The position numbers were made by a program, and so were the translations under genes. Positions 9,802 to 18,827 of a DNA stretch of 64,000 nucleotides are shown here, piece after piece. The DNA is taken from contig CAYHPW010000001.1 in assembly GCA_964358645.1 (NCBI GenBank), forward strand, positions 62,001-126,000, in the 5' to 3' direction. The stretch is from JBBTDV01 sp038042605 (GTDB taxonomy: Bacteria > Bdellovibrionota > UBA1018). Within the stretch, counting starts at the first letter, position 1, and the number at the start of each line of letters is the position of its first letter. The notes below the pieces were generated by a model, which worked only from the letters and a program-made list of their open reading frames with translations, was not told the DNA's origin and searched no databases.

Positions 9802-11262
9802 TTATAGCTCCAGGACTTTCTCTTTCTTGCCAGTATTACTTTCTGTTGTGGCTTTAAGCTCTCCCGCTTGCCACAAAGACAATACATCTTCCACCGCCAT
9901 GCTTTGACCTACTGGCTTTATGGCCGGTGAAATTTTTTGTTCCCGCCCCTCAAAATTAATTATAGTACCTTTCTTTTCGGCGAAACTTAACCCAGGTAAA
10001 ATCACCCGGAAGTCTTTCGCTTGTTGTTGAAGGAAAACACCTATACCAATTATCGTTTTAATCCCTTTTAAATTTGGCAATACGGCACGTCCGCCGCGGA
10101 ATATAACCGCCGTATCAACACCTACTGGAGTATGCTCAAATCCTTTAAGGCCCATCTTTTCTAACCCACAGAGATTTGATGTTTTGCTTTTCATCTTAAG
10201 AATTTCATCTTCGTACCCATCATTAGTAGAGGAATAAATCCCTGGGGTGCCAAAATGAAATGTGGTTGTGTCTTTAAAATTTTGCTTTAAAAAATTAAGT
10301 ATCTCCGCAGTCTCTTCCAAAGTCATATCAGACCCTATTAGAACCAACGGCTTTTTACCGGTTACTGCATTTTTAGCTATACCTAAGGACTCTTCCCATC
10401 GGGATGCGGAAAGCCCTTCTCCTTTATGTACCTGTGGGTTGCAGATTCTTTTCTCATCATTAACATATTGAAAATTGAATCTTCCCTCATCGCAAAGCCA
10501 GTATTTATTTATTTCTAAGTTTTCCCGTGCAATACAACGGTAAATAATATTTCCGTCCTGTTGGATTTCCATATTACACCCACGAGAGCACCCCTCACAA
10601 ATCGTCGCTGTTTTCTTGAGAAACCAAGCCCGCTTCTTAAACCTGAAATCCTTCAGTGTAAGCGACCCTGTCGGACAAATATCAGAATAATTTCCGGCAT
10701 ACTCCGTCTCAAGCGGTATGCCATTCATGGTGCTGATCTCAGTATTGTTTCCCCTGCGTGTGGCCACCATCTCTCTAATACCGGCAATTTCATCTCCAAA
10801 ACGAATACAACGGGTGCAATGAATGCATCTGTTCATGTTCTTTTTGATAACAGGCCCCATGTCTAAATCAGCATAGGTGCGCCTTTCTTCGGTATAACGT
10901 GAATACGCATCTCCATAGGTATACGAAAAATCTTGCAGATCACATTCTCCGGATTTGTCACAAATTGGACAATCTAATGGGTGATTTATCAGCAAAAATT
11001 CCATCACTGATTTCTGATTTTTTTTGGCCCGCTCTGACTGTGTTTTAACAATCATACCATCGGTGGCAGGAGTAGAACACGCCGCCTGAAGTTTCGGCAT
11101 CTTCTCTATTTCAACAGCACACATCCTGCACTGGCCAACCACTGATAAACCTGGGTGATAGCAAAAATACGGTATCTTTACCCCAACTCTTTTCGCAACC
11201 TCTATCAGATTTTCGCCGGGTTTAAATTCAACCTCACGACCGTCAATCACGCATTTGGGCAT
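9802..11262 (-). CDS. nuoG: NADH-quinone oxidoreductase subunit G (set 1), short form
   Basis: This 486-residue subunit carries several iron-sulphur clusters of the NADH module. It has an N-terminal 2Fe-2S domain (YFCYHPGLSVVGQCRMC), the His/Cys N5 motif (HPLDCPICDKSGEC), the N4 motif (CIHCTRCIRF with CPTGSL) and a further CxxCxxxC with a distal cysteine (CEGCSRGC ... WLCDEGRF) resembling the off-path N7 site. Most of the molybdopterin-oxidoreductase-like C-terminal domain of longer NuoG proteins is absent or reduced. It overlaps nuoF by 16 bases. It is shorter than the E. coli protein, but short bacterial forms are known, and I see no frameshift. Confidence 0.95.
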   Translation of the reverse strand: MPKCVIDGREVEFKPGENLIEVAKRVGVKIPYFCYHPGLSVVGQCRMCAVEIEKMPKLQAACSTPATDGMIVKTQSERAKKNQKSVMEFLLINHPLDCPICDKSGECDLQDFSYTYGDAYSRYTEERRTYADLDMGPVIKKNMNRCIHCTRCIRFGDEIAGIREMVATRRGNNTEISTMNGIPLETEYAGNYSDICPTGSLTLKDFRFKKRAWFLKKTATICEGCSRGCNMEIQQDGNIIYRCIARENLEINKYWLCDEGRFNFQYVNDEKRICNPQVHKGEGLSASRWEESLGIAKNAVTGKKPLVLIGSDMTLEETAEILNFLKQNFKDTTTFHFGTPGIYSSTNDGYEDEILKMKSKTSNLCGLEKMGLKGFEHTPVGVDTAVIFRGGRAVLPNLKGIKTIIGIGVFLQQQAKDFRVILPGLSFAEKKGTIINFEGREQKISPAIKPVGQSMAVEDVLSLWQAGELKATTESNTGKKEKVLEL

Positions 11263-12530
11263 TTGCCACCTCTGATATGTGCTTCAAAATCAGCCCTGAA
11301 TTTTCTGACAAAACTACTTACTGGCCCAGCTGCTGCGTCACCAAGCGCACAAAGCGTCTTCCCATTGATGTTGTCTGCTATATCTAGCAGCAAACCAAGA
11401 TCTTGCTCCTTCCCTTGGCCATGCTCTATGCGATGAAGGATGTTTTCCATCCACCGACACCCCTCCCTACATGGGGTACACTGACCACAAGATTCATGTT
11501 CGTAAAATTTTGTGATCCGTTCTATCAAACGCACAACACAATAGGCATCGCTTATGACTATTACCGCTGCCGAACCAAGCATAGACCCGGCTTTCATAAG
11601 AGGATCAACATCCAAAACAACATCGATCTCATCGGAAGTAAGTACAGGCGTGGATGATCCTCCTGGGATTACAGCCTTGAGCTTTCTGTCATCGAGAATT
11701 CCGTGGCAATAATCATAAATAAGTTCTCGAAGAGTTACTCCACCCGATGGTAGTTCATAAAGACCAGGCTTTTTTACGTGGCCAGACACCCCAAAAAGAC
11801 GTGTACCACCAGATTTTTCAAGTCGACCGAGCTTAGAATACCATTCCCCGCCTTTGCTAATAATGAAAGGGACAGCGCAAAGCGTTTCAACATTATTTAC
11901 TATTGTAGGACCGCCGAATGCTCCAACTTGTGCTGGAAATGGTGGTTTAACCCTTGGCTCACCACGCTTCCCTTCAAGCGAGTTAAGCAACCCAGTTTCC
12001 TCGCCACATATATAAGCCCCAGCCCCACGATGAACAGTAATATCAAAATTAAAGCCGGAACCTAAAAGGTTCTTACCAAGAAATCCTGCGGCGTATGCCT
12101 CATCAATCGCGCATTGAAGGAGTTTTGCTTCGCGCACATACTCACCGCGGATATATATATATGCACTATTAGCCCCTATCGCATATGCCGCTATTCCCAT
12201 ACCTTCAAGCAGTAGGTGTGGTGTATATCTCATCAAATCCCTGTCCTTGAAAGTTCCTGGTTCTGATTCATCTGCATTACAAACTAGATATTTAGGCTTT
12301 GATGATTGTTTAGGTATAAAACTCCACTTCATCCCAGCCGGAAACCCCGCCCCCCCGCGGCCACGGAGATTTGATTTTTTAACTTCATTAATAATTTCAT
12401 CACATGACATAGTCAGTGCTTTTTTAAGTGTGGAATAACCATTCATTTTTTTAAGATAGTATTCCAGCGGGCGCGACTCTTCGTTGAAGTGTTGGATAAA
12501 AAGCGTTTCATTAGTGGTTTCTTCAGTCAT
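11247..12530 (-). CDS. nuoF: NADH-quinone oxidoreductase subunit F (set 1), NADH/FMN binding
   Basis: This 427-residue flavoprotein subunit oxidises NADH through FMN and cluster N3. The glycine-rich nucleotide motif GRGGAGFPAGMKWSF is at about residues 57-71, CGEETGLLNSLEG is present, and the 4Fe-4S ligands lie in ESCGQCTPCREGC plus a later CALGDAAAGP. The length is normal. It lies between nuoE and nuoG. It is the only NuoF in the window, so set 2 would have to share it, use another donor or go without NADH. Confidence 0.97.
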   Translation of the reverse strand: MTEETTNETLFIQHFNEESRPLEYYLKKMNGYSTLKKALTMSCDEIINEVKKSNLRGRGGAGFPAGMKWSFIPKQSSKPKYLVCNADESEPGTFKDRDLMRYTPHLLLEGMGIAAYAIGANSAYIYIRGEYVREAKLLQCAIDEAYAAGFLGKNLLGSGFNFDITVHRGAGAYICGEETGLLNSLEGKRGEPRVKPPFPAQVGAFGGPTIVNNVETLCAVPFIISKGGEWYSKLGRLEKSGGTRLFGVSGHVKKPGLYELPSGGVTLRELIYDYCHGILDDRKLKAVIPGGSSTPVLTSDEIDVVLDVDPLMKAGSMLGSAAVIVISDAYCVVRLIERITKFYEHESCGQCTPCREGCRWMENILHRIEHGQGKEQDLGLLLDIADNINGKTLCALGDAAAGPVSSFVRKFRADFEAHIRGGKCPNA

Positions 12531-12551
12531 AACATCTCACCGCCGCCCGAA

Positions 12552-13028
12552 CTACGTTAGCCTATCAAGAAGCCTATCAACCTTCTCCATGCTCAGGTTT
12601 TCACAATAATCATTATTTAACATCATAGCTGGAGCGGTTCCACAGGCACCCAAACATTCCTCTTCGGATAATGTAAATTTATTATCTTTCGTGGTTTCTC
12701 CACAAGAAATGCCTAGTTTATTCTCACAATATTTAACGATTTCGTTACTTCCCCTTAAACAACAAGAAACATTGGTACATATTTTTAGATGATACTTGCC
12801 GACAGGATTGAGATTAAACATGGTATAAAAAGAAGCCACTTCGCAAACTTGGGCTGGGTGCACATCAAGATACTCGGCAACCGCATCTAACACCTCAGGC
12901 GAAAGCCAACTATTTTCATCTTGCGCCATATGCAGCGCTGGTAACATCAAAGCGACTTTTGTGGGATATCGCCCCTCGATTTTTTTCATTTCTAGATAAA
13001 ACTTTTCAGAAAGCACTTTCTTTGCCAT
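12552..13028 (-). CDS. nuoE: NADH-quinone oxidoreductase subunit E (set 1)
   Basis: This thioredoxin-like 2Fe-2S subunit carries cluster N1a. The four ligands are visible as CTNVSC and then CLGACG. I place the start at the ATG at 13028 (158 residues) because a purine-rich GGGGTGG sits just upstream. An in-frame TTG at 13058 would add ten residues and has weaker support. It follows nuoD and precedes nuoF, in the standard order. It works with NuoF and NuoG in the NADH dehydrogenase module. Confidence 0.94.
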   Translation of the reverse strand: MAKKVLSEKFYLEMKKIEGRYPTKVALMLPALHMAQDENSWLSPEVLDAVAEYLDVHPAQVCEVASFYTMFNLNPVGKYHLKICTNVSCCLRGSNEIVKYCENKLGISCGETTKDNKFTLSEEECLGACGTAPAMMLNNDYCENLSMEKVDRLLDRLT

Positions 13029-13066
13029 GTCCACCCCTAAGCTTAAAGCGCTAGTCAAATAATTTC

Positions 13067-14269
13067 TTAGCGATCAATCTCTCCTGCAATAACATTTATA
13101 CTGCCGAGCGCTGCTACCATGTCGGCAATTTTCTCGCCCTCCACCATTTTAGATAATCCTTGAAAATGATAAACCGAAGGCCCCCTAATTCTCATTCTAT
13201 GCGCCCTTGGGTGCCCCTTGCTCACAATATAAAACCCCAACTCACCATTAACGGCTTCAAATTGTGTATAAGCTTCCCCTTCTGGAACATCAAACCCCGT
13301 CATAAAAAACTTAAAATGGTGAATTAATCCTTCCATCGTATTGTACACGACATCTTTATCAGGAATTCTAACGCGTTTATCCTCACACCACACCGTGCCT
13401 GGCTTAATTCGATTTAAACACTGCAAGATAATATTAAGAGACTGCCTAATCTCTTCAAGGCGGACAATATACCTATCAAAGACATCGCCATTTTGTGCAG
13501 TTGGGACATCAAACTCAAGCTCTTTATAAAACATACACGGCTGATCGCGCCTCAGATCTATATCAAGCCCGGCAGCGCGCGCATTCGGACCGGTGAAACT
13601 ATATTTAATACAATCTTCCCTATTAAAAATTGCAACCTCAACGGTTCGTTTCCGCCAAATCTTATTGTCAGTAAGAAGCCTATCCATCTCATCAACGACT
13701 TCGCGTGTGCGCTTTACCCACGCCTCAACCTCGCGCTCCCAGCCTTCTGGTGCATTGTAAATCAACCCCCCAATCCTGACAAATGAGGTCGTAAGCCTTG
13801 CGCCGCAAAGCTTTTCAATAAACGTGTATGCTTCCTCGCGTTGATGGTAACCGTATAAGAAATATGAAAACGCGCCAAGATCAACCGCATTTATACCAAT
13901 GCAAATCAAGTGATCAATAACACGGGCCACCTCAGCGCAAATCATGCGGATCCATATCGCGCGCTCAGGAATTTCTAGCCCCATCAGTCGTTCAACGGCC
14001 ATTGCATATGTAACGTTGTTAGCTAGTGATGAACAGTAATTCAGCCTGTCCGTATACACAATAAACTGGTGGTACGTTCTGTTCTCGCCTAATTTTTCCT
14101 TTGCACGATGAGTGAAACCGAATTCACAATATGACCTTTCTATCGTTTCGCCATTTAGCTTAGCAACCATCCGGAGAGCGCCATGCATTGCTGGGTGTGT
14201 TGGGCCTATGTTGATAATACTGCGTGCATCATCCCAAATATCATCGGGGTCATGTACTGCGTTTGCCAA
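13067..14269 (-). CDS. nuoD: NADH-quinone oxidoreductase subunit D (set 1)
   Basis: This 400-residue subunit is the 49-kDa homologue that lines the quinone site. The N-terminal loop IGPTHPAMHGALRM contains the quinone-binding histidine. The tyrosine is in EKLGENRTYHQF. The partner aspartate is in ARVIDHL. The C-terminus ends in GEIDR as expected. It is separate from nuoC, not fused. All active-site residues named for the Thermus enzyme (His38, Tyr87, Asp139) have counterparts, so this copy should reduce quinone. Confidence 0.97.
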   Translation of the reverse strand: MANAVHDPDDIWDDARSIINIGPTHPAMHGALRMVAKLNGETIERSYCEFGFTHRAKEKLGENRTYHQFIVYTDRLNYCSSLANNVTYAMAVERLMGLEIPERAIWIRMICAEVARVIDHLICIGINAVDLGAFSYFLYGYHQREEAYTFIEKLCGARLTTSFVRIGGLIYNAPEGWEREVEAWVKRTREVVDEMDRLLTDNKIWRKRTVEVAIFNREDCIKYSFTGPNARAAGLDIDLRRDQPCMFYKELEFDVPTAQNGDVFDRYIVRLEEIRQSLNIILQCLNRIKPGTVWCEDKRVRIPDKDVVYNTMEGLIHHFKFFMTGFDVPEGEAYTQFEAVNGELGFYIVSKGHPRAHRMRIRGPSVYHFQGLSKMVEGEKIADMVAALGSINVIAGEIDR

Positions 14270-14300
14270 AACTTGCCCTCCTCAGAATTAAAAACTCCTG

Positions 14301-14882
14301 CTATTTCCTTGCGCCACTATCTAAAAGTTCGGCATTAACCGGCTCTGGCTCCGTAAATATTTGATACCCCCTTAGTGGATAATCTTTCCTTAATGGGTGC
14401 CCCTGAAATCTCTCATCCATTAAAATGCGCCTTAAGTCCGGATGCCCTAGAAATTTGATGCCGAACATATCAAAAATCTCCCGCTCCGCCCAATTAGCTG
14501 CCGGCCAAATATCTACCGCTGACTGGACGTCCTCGCCGTCTTTGACTCGCGTCTTAATCCTGATTCGATTAAACTTCGTTGTTGAAAATAAATTATACAC
14601 GACTTCAAAGCGTGGTTCATTTTCTTCGTCTGTCGCTGTTATATCCGATAAAAAATCATAACAAAAACCTGGCTCTTCTTTTAAAAAAAGAAGAATGGAT
14701 AACAGCGCATTTTTCTTTACGAATATAATTGGAACATCCGTAGCATCCACGGGCGGGGTCCTTATTAGTTCTATTTCGGTTACGAACCGTTGCCCAAGCT
14801 GCAATAACTGCGTTTTCCAAATATCACCAAACCTTGTAAACCAGTCTCCATAATTTGTTAATACCTGTTTCCTTATATCCAT
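14301..14882 (-). CDS. nuoC: NADH-quinone oxidoreductase subunit C (set 1)
   Basis: This 193-residue, 30-kDa-type subunit belongs to the peripheral arm. The family signature is visible: EREIFDMFGIKFLGHPDLRR, then FQGHPLRKDYPLRGYQ. It has no redox centre and acts as a structural partner of NuoD. It lies three bases downstream of nuoB and 31 bases upstream of nuoD. Length and motifs are normal. Confidence 0.95.
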   Translation of the reverse strand: MDIRKQVLTNYGDWFTRFGDIWKTQLLQLGQRFVTEIELIRTPPVDATDVPIIFVKKNALLSILLFLKEEPGFCYDFLSDITATDEENEPRFEVVYNLFSTTKFNRIRIKTRVKDGEDVQSAVDIWPAANWAEREIFDMFGIKFLGHPDLRRILMDERFQGHPLRKDYPLRGYQIFTEPEPVNAELLDSGARK

Positions 14883-14885
14883 AAA

Positions 14886-15410
14886 CTAAACCCTGATCTG
14901 GTCAATTAAAGTGTGCGATTTTCTACTTCCGATGATTCTTTTCTGTGAATGAGTATCACCCCTTGAAACCATTACCTGTAATCGCAGTAAGGCATGTAAG
15001 ATCCCCTCGGCGGATGGTGGGCAGCCAGGAACATAAACGTCTACCGGAATCACTGTATCAATCCCCTGAAGCACGCTGTAAACATTAAAAATACCACCTG
15101 AAGAAGCACAGGCCCCGACTGACATCACAAATTTAGGATCGCTCATCTGATCATAAATCGTCTTTAATACGGGTGCCATCTTAGTATTTATGATCCCAGC
15201 GACAATTAAAAGGTCGCTTTGCCTTGGTGAAAAGCGTACGACCTCTGCTCCGAATCTGGATATATCATAATCAGAACAAAGCGCGGACATAAGCTCAATC
15301 CCGCAACAACTCGTACCATAGGGAAGCGGCCATAAAGAATTTTTTCGTCCCCAATTAACTAATTCTGCCAATCGCGTAGTAAGAAAACCGAAAGCCCCGT
15401 CCTTACTCAT
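14886..15410 (-). CDS. nuoB: NADH-quinone oxidoreductase subunit B (set 1)
   Basis: This subunit holds cluster N2, the immediate donor to quinone. The tandem cysteines are in GTSCCGIELM, with further ligands in SVGACASSGG and VPGCPPSAEG. I choose the ATG at 15410 (174 residues), preceded by AGG seven bases upstream. A GTG at 15437 would overlap nuoA by 20 bases and is less likely. It sits between nuoA and nuoC. All N2 ligands are present. Confidence 0.96.
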   Translation of the reverse strand: MSKDGAFGFLTTRLAELVNWGRKNSLWPLPYGTSCCGIELMSALCSDYDISRFGAEVVRFSPRQSDLLIVAGIINTKMAPVLKTIYDQMSDPKFVMSVGACASSGGIFNVYSVLQGIDTVIPVDVYVPGCPPSAEGILHALLRLQVMVSRGDTHSQKRIIGSRKSHTLIDQIRV

Positions 15411-15417
15411 TTCAAAC

Positions 15418-15777
15418 CTACTCCCATTCCAGCGCACCCTTCCCTAGCACATAAAGGTACCCAACGAGAAGAAGCCCAAAAAACACTCCCATTTCAATCA
15501 ATATAAAAGAATTGATTGATAGATATTTTTTAAAAACCACTGCCCATGGAAAAAAGAAAACCGCCTCTACATCAAACAGTAGAAAAAGAATGGCCACAAG
15601 ATAGAACCGTACTGAAAAACGATGCCTTGCAGTCCCAAAAACAGGCATACCACATTCAAATGGAGAGTCCTTTTTTTTGTTCGGGAGCCGGGGTCCAAGA
15701 ATATGTGATAACACAATTAGAACACCGCCTGTCGCGGCACCAATTACCAGCAACATCAACACAGGTAGATAAGCCAT
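15418..15777 (-). CDS. nuoA: NADH-quinone oxidoreductase subunit A (set 1)
   Basis: This 119-residue, three-helix subunit sits next to the quinone chamber. The loop cysteine is in SPFECGM and the conserved acidic pair is in FLLFDVEAVFFFPW. It is the first gene of the complete operon and starts 33 bases after the set 2 nuoN stops. I saw no promoter in that gap, so it may be read through from set 2 or use a promoter inside nuoN of set 2. Confidence 0.96.
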   Translation of the reverse strand: MAYLPVLMLLVIGAATGGVLIVLSHILGPRLPNKKKDSPFECGMPVFGTARHRFSVRFYLVAILFLLFDVEAVFFFPWAVVFKKYLSINSFILIEMGVFFGLLLVGYLYVLGKGALEWE

Positions 15778-15810
15778 AATTGAAGATATAGCCTTACAAA
15801 ATCCGGCGTG

Positions 15811-17289
15811 CTACCATAAAATGAATTTTATTGATTTACCTAACCATTCAAAGATCGGCTGAACAAACACCGCAGCTACCACCAGGGGTGCGAGCAAAAC
15901 ATATATAAAAACCCTGCGCCAGCTATCTACAACCAACGCCCGCTCAGAATAAACAGCACCCAAACCACCAACCATATTATATATAAGCCTAGACGCTGCA
16001 ATAACCGAAATAGTCATAGATAATATCGCGACAATTAACAACAATGACCATCCATAACGAAGTGCTATTTCAAACAATGCAAACTTGCCAAAAAATCCCG
16101 GCGTTGGCGGTAATCCGACGATACACATAACAAAAAAAATCAATGCTATTGTTTCTGGGATGGCGCGTTTTGTTATCAGCTTTAATTTTTCCAAATTGTC
16201 TGTTTTTGCTTCATCATAAAATACAGATAAAACATAAAACACGCCCGTTACAGCTATAAGCTCAACCAAAAGATTAAAAAGTATCGCGGTAATTCCCCTG
16301 TCGTCCAAAACAAGCATCCCCATTAAAAGCGCTCCGGTTTGGCTCACAAGAAGATAGCCCATTAATCTCTTTGCGCTCTGTTGCCTAAAAGCCAATAACG
16401 CACCATAAAGCATAGACACACTAGATATGACCGCCAGTATTCGTGGCCACTCAAGTTGGCCCAAAATCTGCCACTGACCTAAAGTTAACGCTGGCTGAGC
16501 AAAAAGGGCCATAATTAGACGCAGGCCAAGGGCTAGAGCAGCGCTCTTAATGCCCACAGAAAGAAACGAAGACACTGGTGTTGGCGCCCCTTCGGCCACA
16601 TCGGGCGACCAAAAATGAAACGGAAAAATCCCTAGCGGGAAGCAAATGGCAAATAGTATGAATACGAAGGTCATTAATGTCTCTTTTTGTGATAACCCAG
16701 ATGACATTAAAGATATGTGAATATCCTGCATGTTTAACTGTCCAGTGCTAGCGAATATCATGGCTAATCCATAGGCCAAAAAGGCCGCTGCCGTGACATT
16801 TCCAATCATAATTTTTATTGCCGCCTCATTCCCGGGTGGATGCCACTTTGAATATCCAGCCAAGAAATAGCCCGACATAATACTAAGTTGAAGCGCAAGA
16901 AATCCTAAAACAACATCGGTAGCCGACGCTGAAACACACATTCCAAGGCATGATGCAACCAATAGCACCGTATATTCTGCCCTCATTGTCGGATTAATTT
17001 CTTTTGATGTAACTGAAGATATTATCGTTATAGCACCAAGCCCTATAAACAATATCCTAAAAAAAAATGTCAGCCCATCTATCGCCATGCTGCCGCTAAA
17101 AACTCTAGCCGGCCCTTTCATCATTACAATTACACTTTGCAATAGCGCCGTTCCTAAACCAACAAGCGCCGTTGCAGACACAAGACGGATTTTTTCGCCG
17201 TGATAGGTTATTTCTGCAACTAAAATAAAACATATCGTGAGTGCTAGAAAAATTTCTGGTAATACAAAAATAAAATCTTGTATGCTCAT
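15811..17289 (-). CDS. nuoN: Divergent NuoN-like subunit of a second complex I (set 2)
   Basis: This 492-residue, 14-helix protein is a clear NuoN homologue (FPFHFWSPDVAEGAPTPVSS, PPTPGFFGKF). Aligned to the set 1 NuoN without gaps around TM5, the conserved glutamate is glutamine (ALQLSIMSGYFLAG). At TM7 the pumping lysine aligns with proline (FPLGIFPFHFW). Two other lysines are kept (GIKSAAL, FFGKFALF). It is the last gene of set 2 and overlaps nuoM by four bases. I infer that proton translocation through this subunit is lost or altered. The family call is secure; the functional consequence is inference. Confidence 0.93.
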   Translation of the reverse strand: MSIQDFIFVLPEIFLALTICFILVAEITYHGEKIRLVSATALVGLGTALLQSVIVMMKGPARVFSGSMAIDGLTFFFRILFIGLGAITIISSVTSKEINPTMRAEYTVLLVASCLGMCVSASATDVVLGFLALQLSIMSGYFLAGYSKWHPPGNEAAIKIMIGNVTAAAFLAYGLAMIFASTGQLNMQDIHISLMSSGLSQKETLMTFVFILFAICFPLGIFPFHFWSPDVAEGAPTPVSSFLSVGIKSAALALGLRLIMALFAQPALTLGQWQILGQLEWPRILAVISSVSMLYGALLAFRQQSAKRLMGYLLVSQTGALLMGMLVLDDRGITAILFNLLVELIAVTGVFYVLSVFYDEAKTDNLEKLKLITKRAIPETIALIFFVMCIVGLPPTPGFFGKFALFEIALRYGWSLLLIVAILSMTISVIAASRLIYNMVGGLGAVYSERALVVDSWRRVFIYVLLAPLVVAAVFVQPIFEWLGKSIKFILW

Positions 17290-18815
17290 CTTAATGTCGG
17301 CAACAATTGTAAACCGCTGATTCTAATAAGTTCAAGCAGTGGGGCCGGATATACACCTAGAAATAGAATAATTCCTGCCAATGCTATTAAATATAGCTTT
17401 TCAGTATTTTTTAAATCTTTAACATTTTTTGTATTAACACCCTCTTTTCCAAAAAAGATGACCCTATATACATTTAATATGTAATATGCAGCTATAATTG
17501 CACTAAATACCATTAATATAGCGACTACTGGGTGTGATGAATATGTACCAATAACTAGCAGTGATTTTCCTATAAATCCGCCAGACCCAGGAAGACCAAG
17601 GATAGATATGACAAAAACCGCAACTACAGTTGCAGCTATCGGTGCATTATAAGCCACCCCTCCTATCGCTGCTTCACCGTTGTTCTTTTGAAAATATATC
17701 TGGCCCGTGCGTTCAAATATAAATCCAGAAAACAATCCCACCCCGGCAATACCAAGTCCTTGCACTAAAAGATCATATATTGCACCCGTAACACTTGGAG
17801 ATGTCATAACGCCTATGCCAACTAAAACCACGCCGATTCCGCTAGTACATATATATGCCAATAGTCGTCTTAAATCTTTTTGGGTGGCCGCACAAACTCC
17901 AGCAATAATAAAATTCATCACCCCTATAATGACAATTATATGCGACAACCTCGCGGTGATCTCTGGAAACAACGTGTAAGCAAAACGAATAAATAAGTAC
18001 ATAGAAACTGGGATTGACACCGAACATACCGCCACAAAAATGGACGCTGGTGCTTGTTCTGACACAGAATTTAACCAGCCATTAAACGGCCACATTGCGG
18101 CTCTGATCGCAAATCCAACGCTTATTAGTAAAAAAGCAAAATTTGCGACATAAATAGTCATACCAGAAATGCTTACCGTTTTGCCAATCAGCTTCCCACC
18201 GCTGAGCTCACCCATTAAAAAGCCGTGTGGATCGGCACTATAATAAATGAGAATTAATGCAATAAATAATAATGCATTACTAATGGCTGAAGAAACCATA
18301 AACCGAAATGCAGCACTTTCTTTTTCTCTCCCTCCCCATATGCTGATTAAAAAATATAGCGGCACACTGCTAAAAGCCCAGAAAAAGAATAAAAGAAACA
18401 AATCCTGTGAGAAAACCGCCCCATAAAGCGATGTCTGCAATAAAAGAAAAAGACTGTTTACACCATAATTTCCTGTCGACCTGTCCCATTCTTTCCCTAT
18501 TAAGACTGGAAATATTATTGATATAAGCATAGCGATCGACGCACTTAAACCATCTATTGCTACACTATAACTTATTGAATATGCCTCTATCCATTTGTAT
18601 GTTTCAATAAATTTTGGTGCCTGTACATCTCCGGTTGTCAGATAAAATAAAGAAAATATTAACCATGACAAGCAGGCTCCGCTTGCAAAACTGCTAAATA
18701 AAAACATCCACCGTTTAAAATTATTTTTAGGATCTAAACCCCTCGGTATAATTAGCTGAAGAATCACGCCTGCTAATGGTAAAAAAATCATTAATGTTAC
18801 AAGATGCTCTTTCAC
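17286..18815 (-). CDS. nuoM: Divergent NuoM-like subunit of a second complex I (set 2)
   Basis: This 509-residue NuoM homologue aligns without gaps to the set 1 NuoM over TM5 and TM7-8. The TM5 glutamate is alanine (FFFWAFSSVPLYFLISIWGG). The TM7 lysine is arginine, and the His and Asp just after it are asparagine and serine (GFAIRAAMWPFNGWLNSV). The TM8 lysine aligns with proline (SVSIPVSMY), and the late glutamate is lysine (GGFIGKSLLVIG). The hydrophobic frame and loops are well kept, so this is not random decay. It overlaps nuoN by four bases. The protein is probably made but unlikely to pump as NuoM does. Confidence 0.93.
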   Translation of the reverse strand: MKEHLVTLMIFLPLAGVILQLIIPRGLDPKNNFKRWMFLFSSFASGACLSWLIFSLFYLTTGDVQAPKFIETYKWIEAYSISYSVAIDGLSASIAMLISIIFPVLIGKEWDRSTGNYGVNSLFLLLQTSLYGAVFSQDLFLLFFFWAFSSVPLYFLISIWGGREKESAAFRFMVSSAISNALLFIALILIYYSADPHGFLMGELSGGKLIGKTVSISGMTIYVANFAFLLISVGFAIRAAMWPFNGWLNSVSEQAPASIFVAVCSVSIPVSMYLFIRFAYTLFPEITARLSHIIVIIGVMNFIIAGVCAATQKDLRRLLAYICTSGIGVVLVGIGVMTSPSVTGAIYDLLVQGLGIAGVGLFSGFIFERTGQIYFQKNNGEAAIGGVAYNAPIAATVVAVFVISILGLPGSGGFIGKSLLVIGTYSSHPVVAILMVFSAIIAAYYILNVYRVIFFGKEGVNTKNVKDLKNTEKLYLIALAGIILFLGVYPAPLLELIRISGLQLLPTLR

Positions 18816-18827
18816 TAAAACTCCCCA

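Noticed and set aside
9802..11262. nuoG as a truncated pseudogene
   Set aside because: It is short but has intact N1b, N4, N5 and N7-type motifs, a clean frame and a normal end next to nuoH; short NuoG forms exist.
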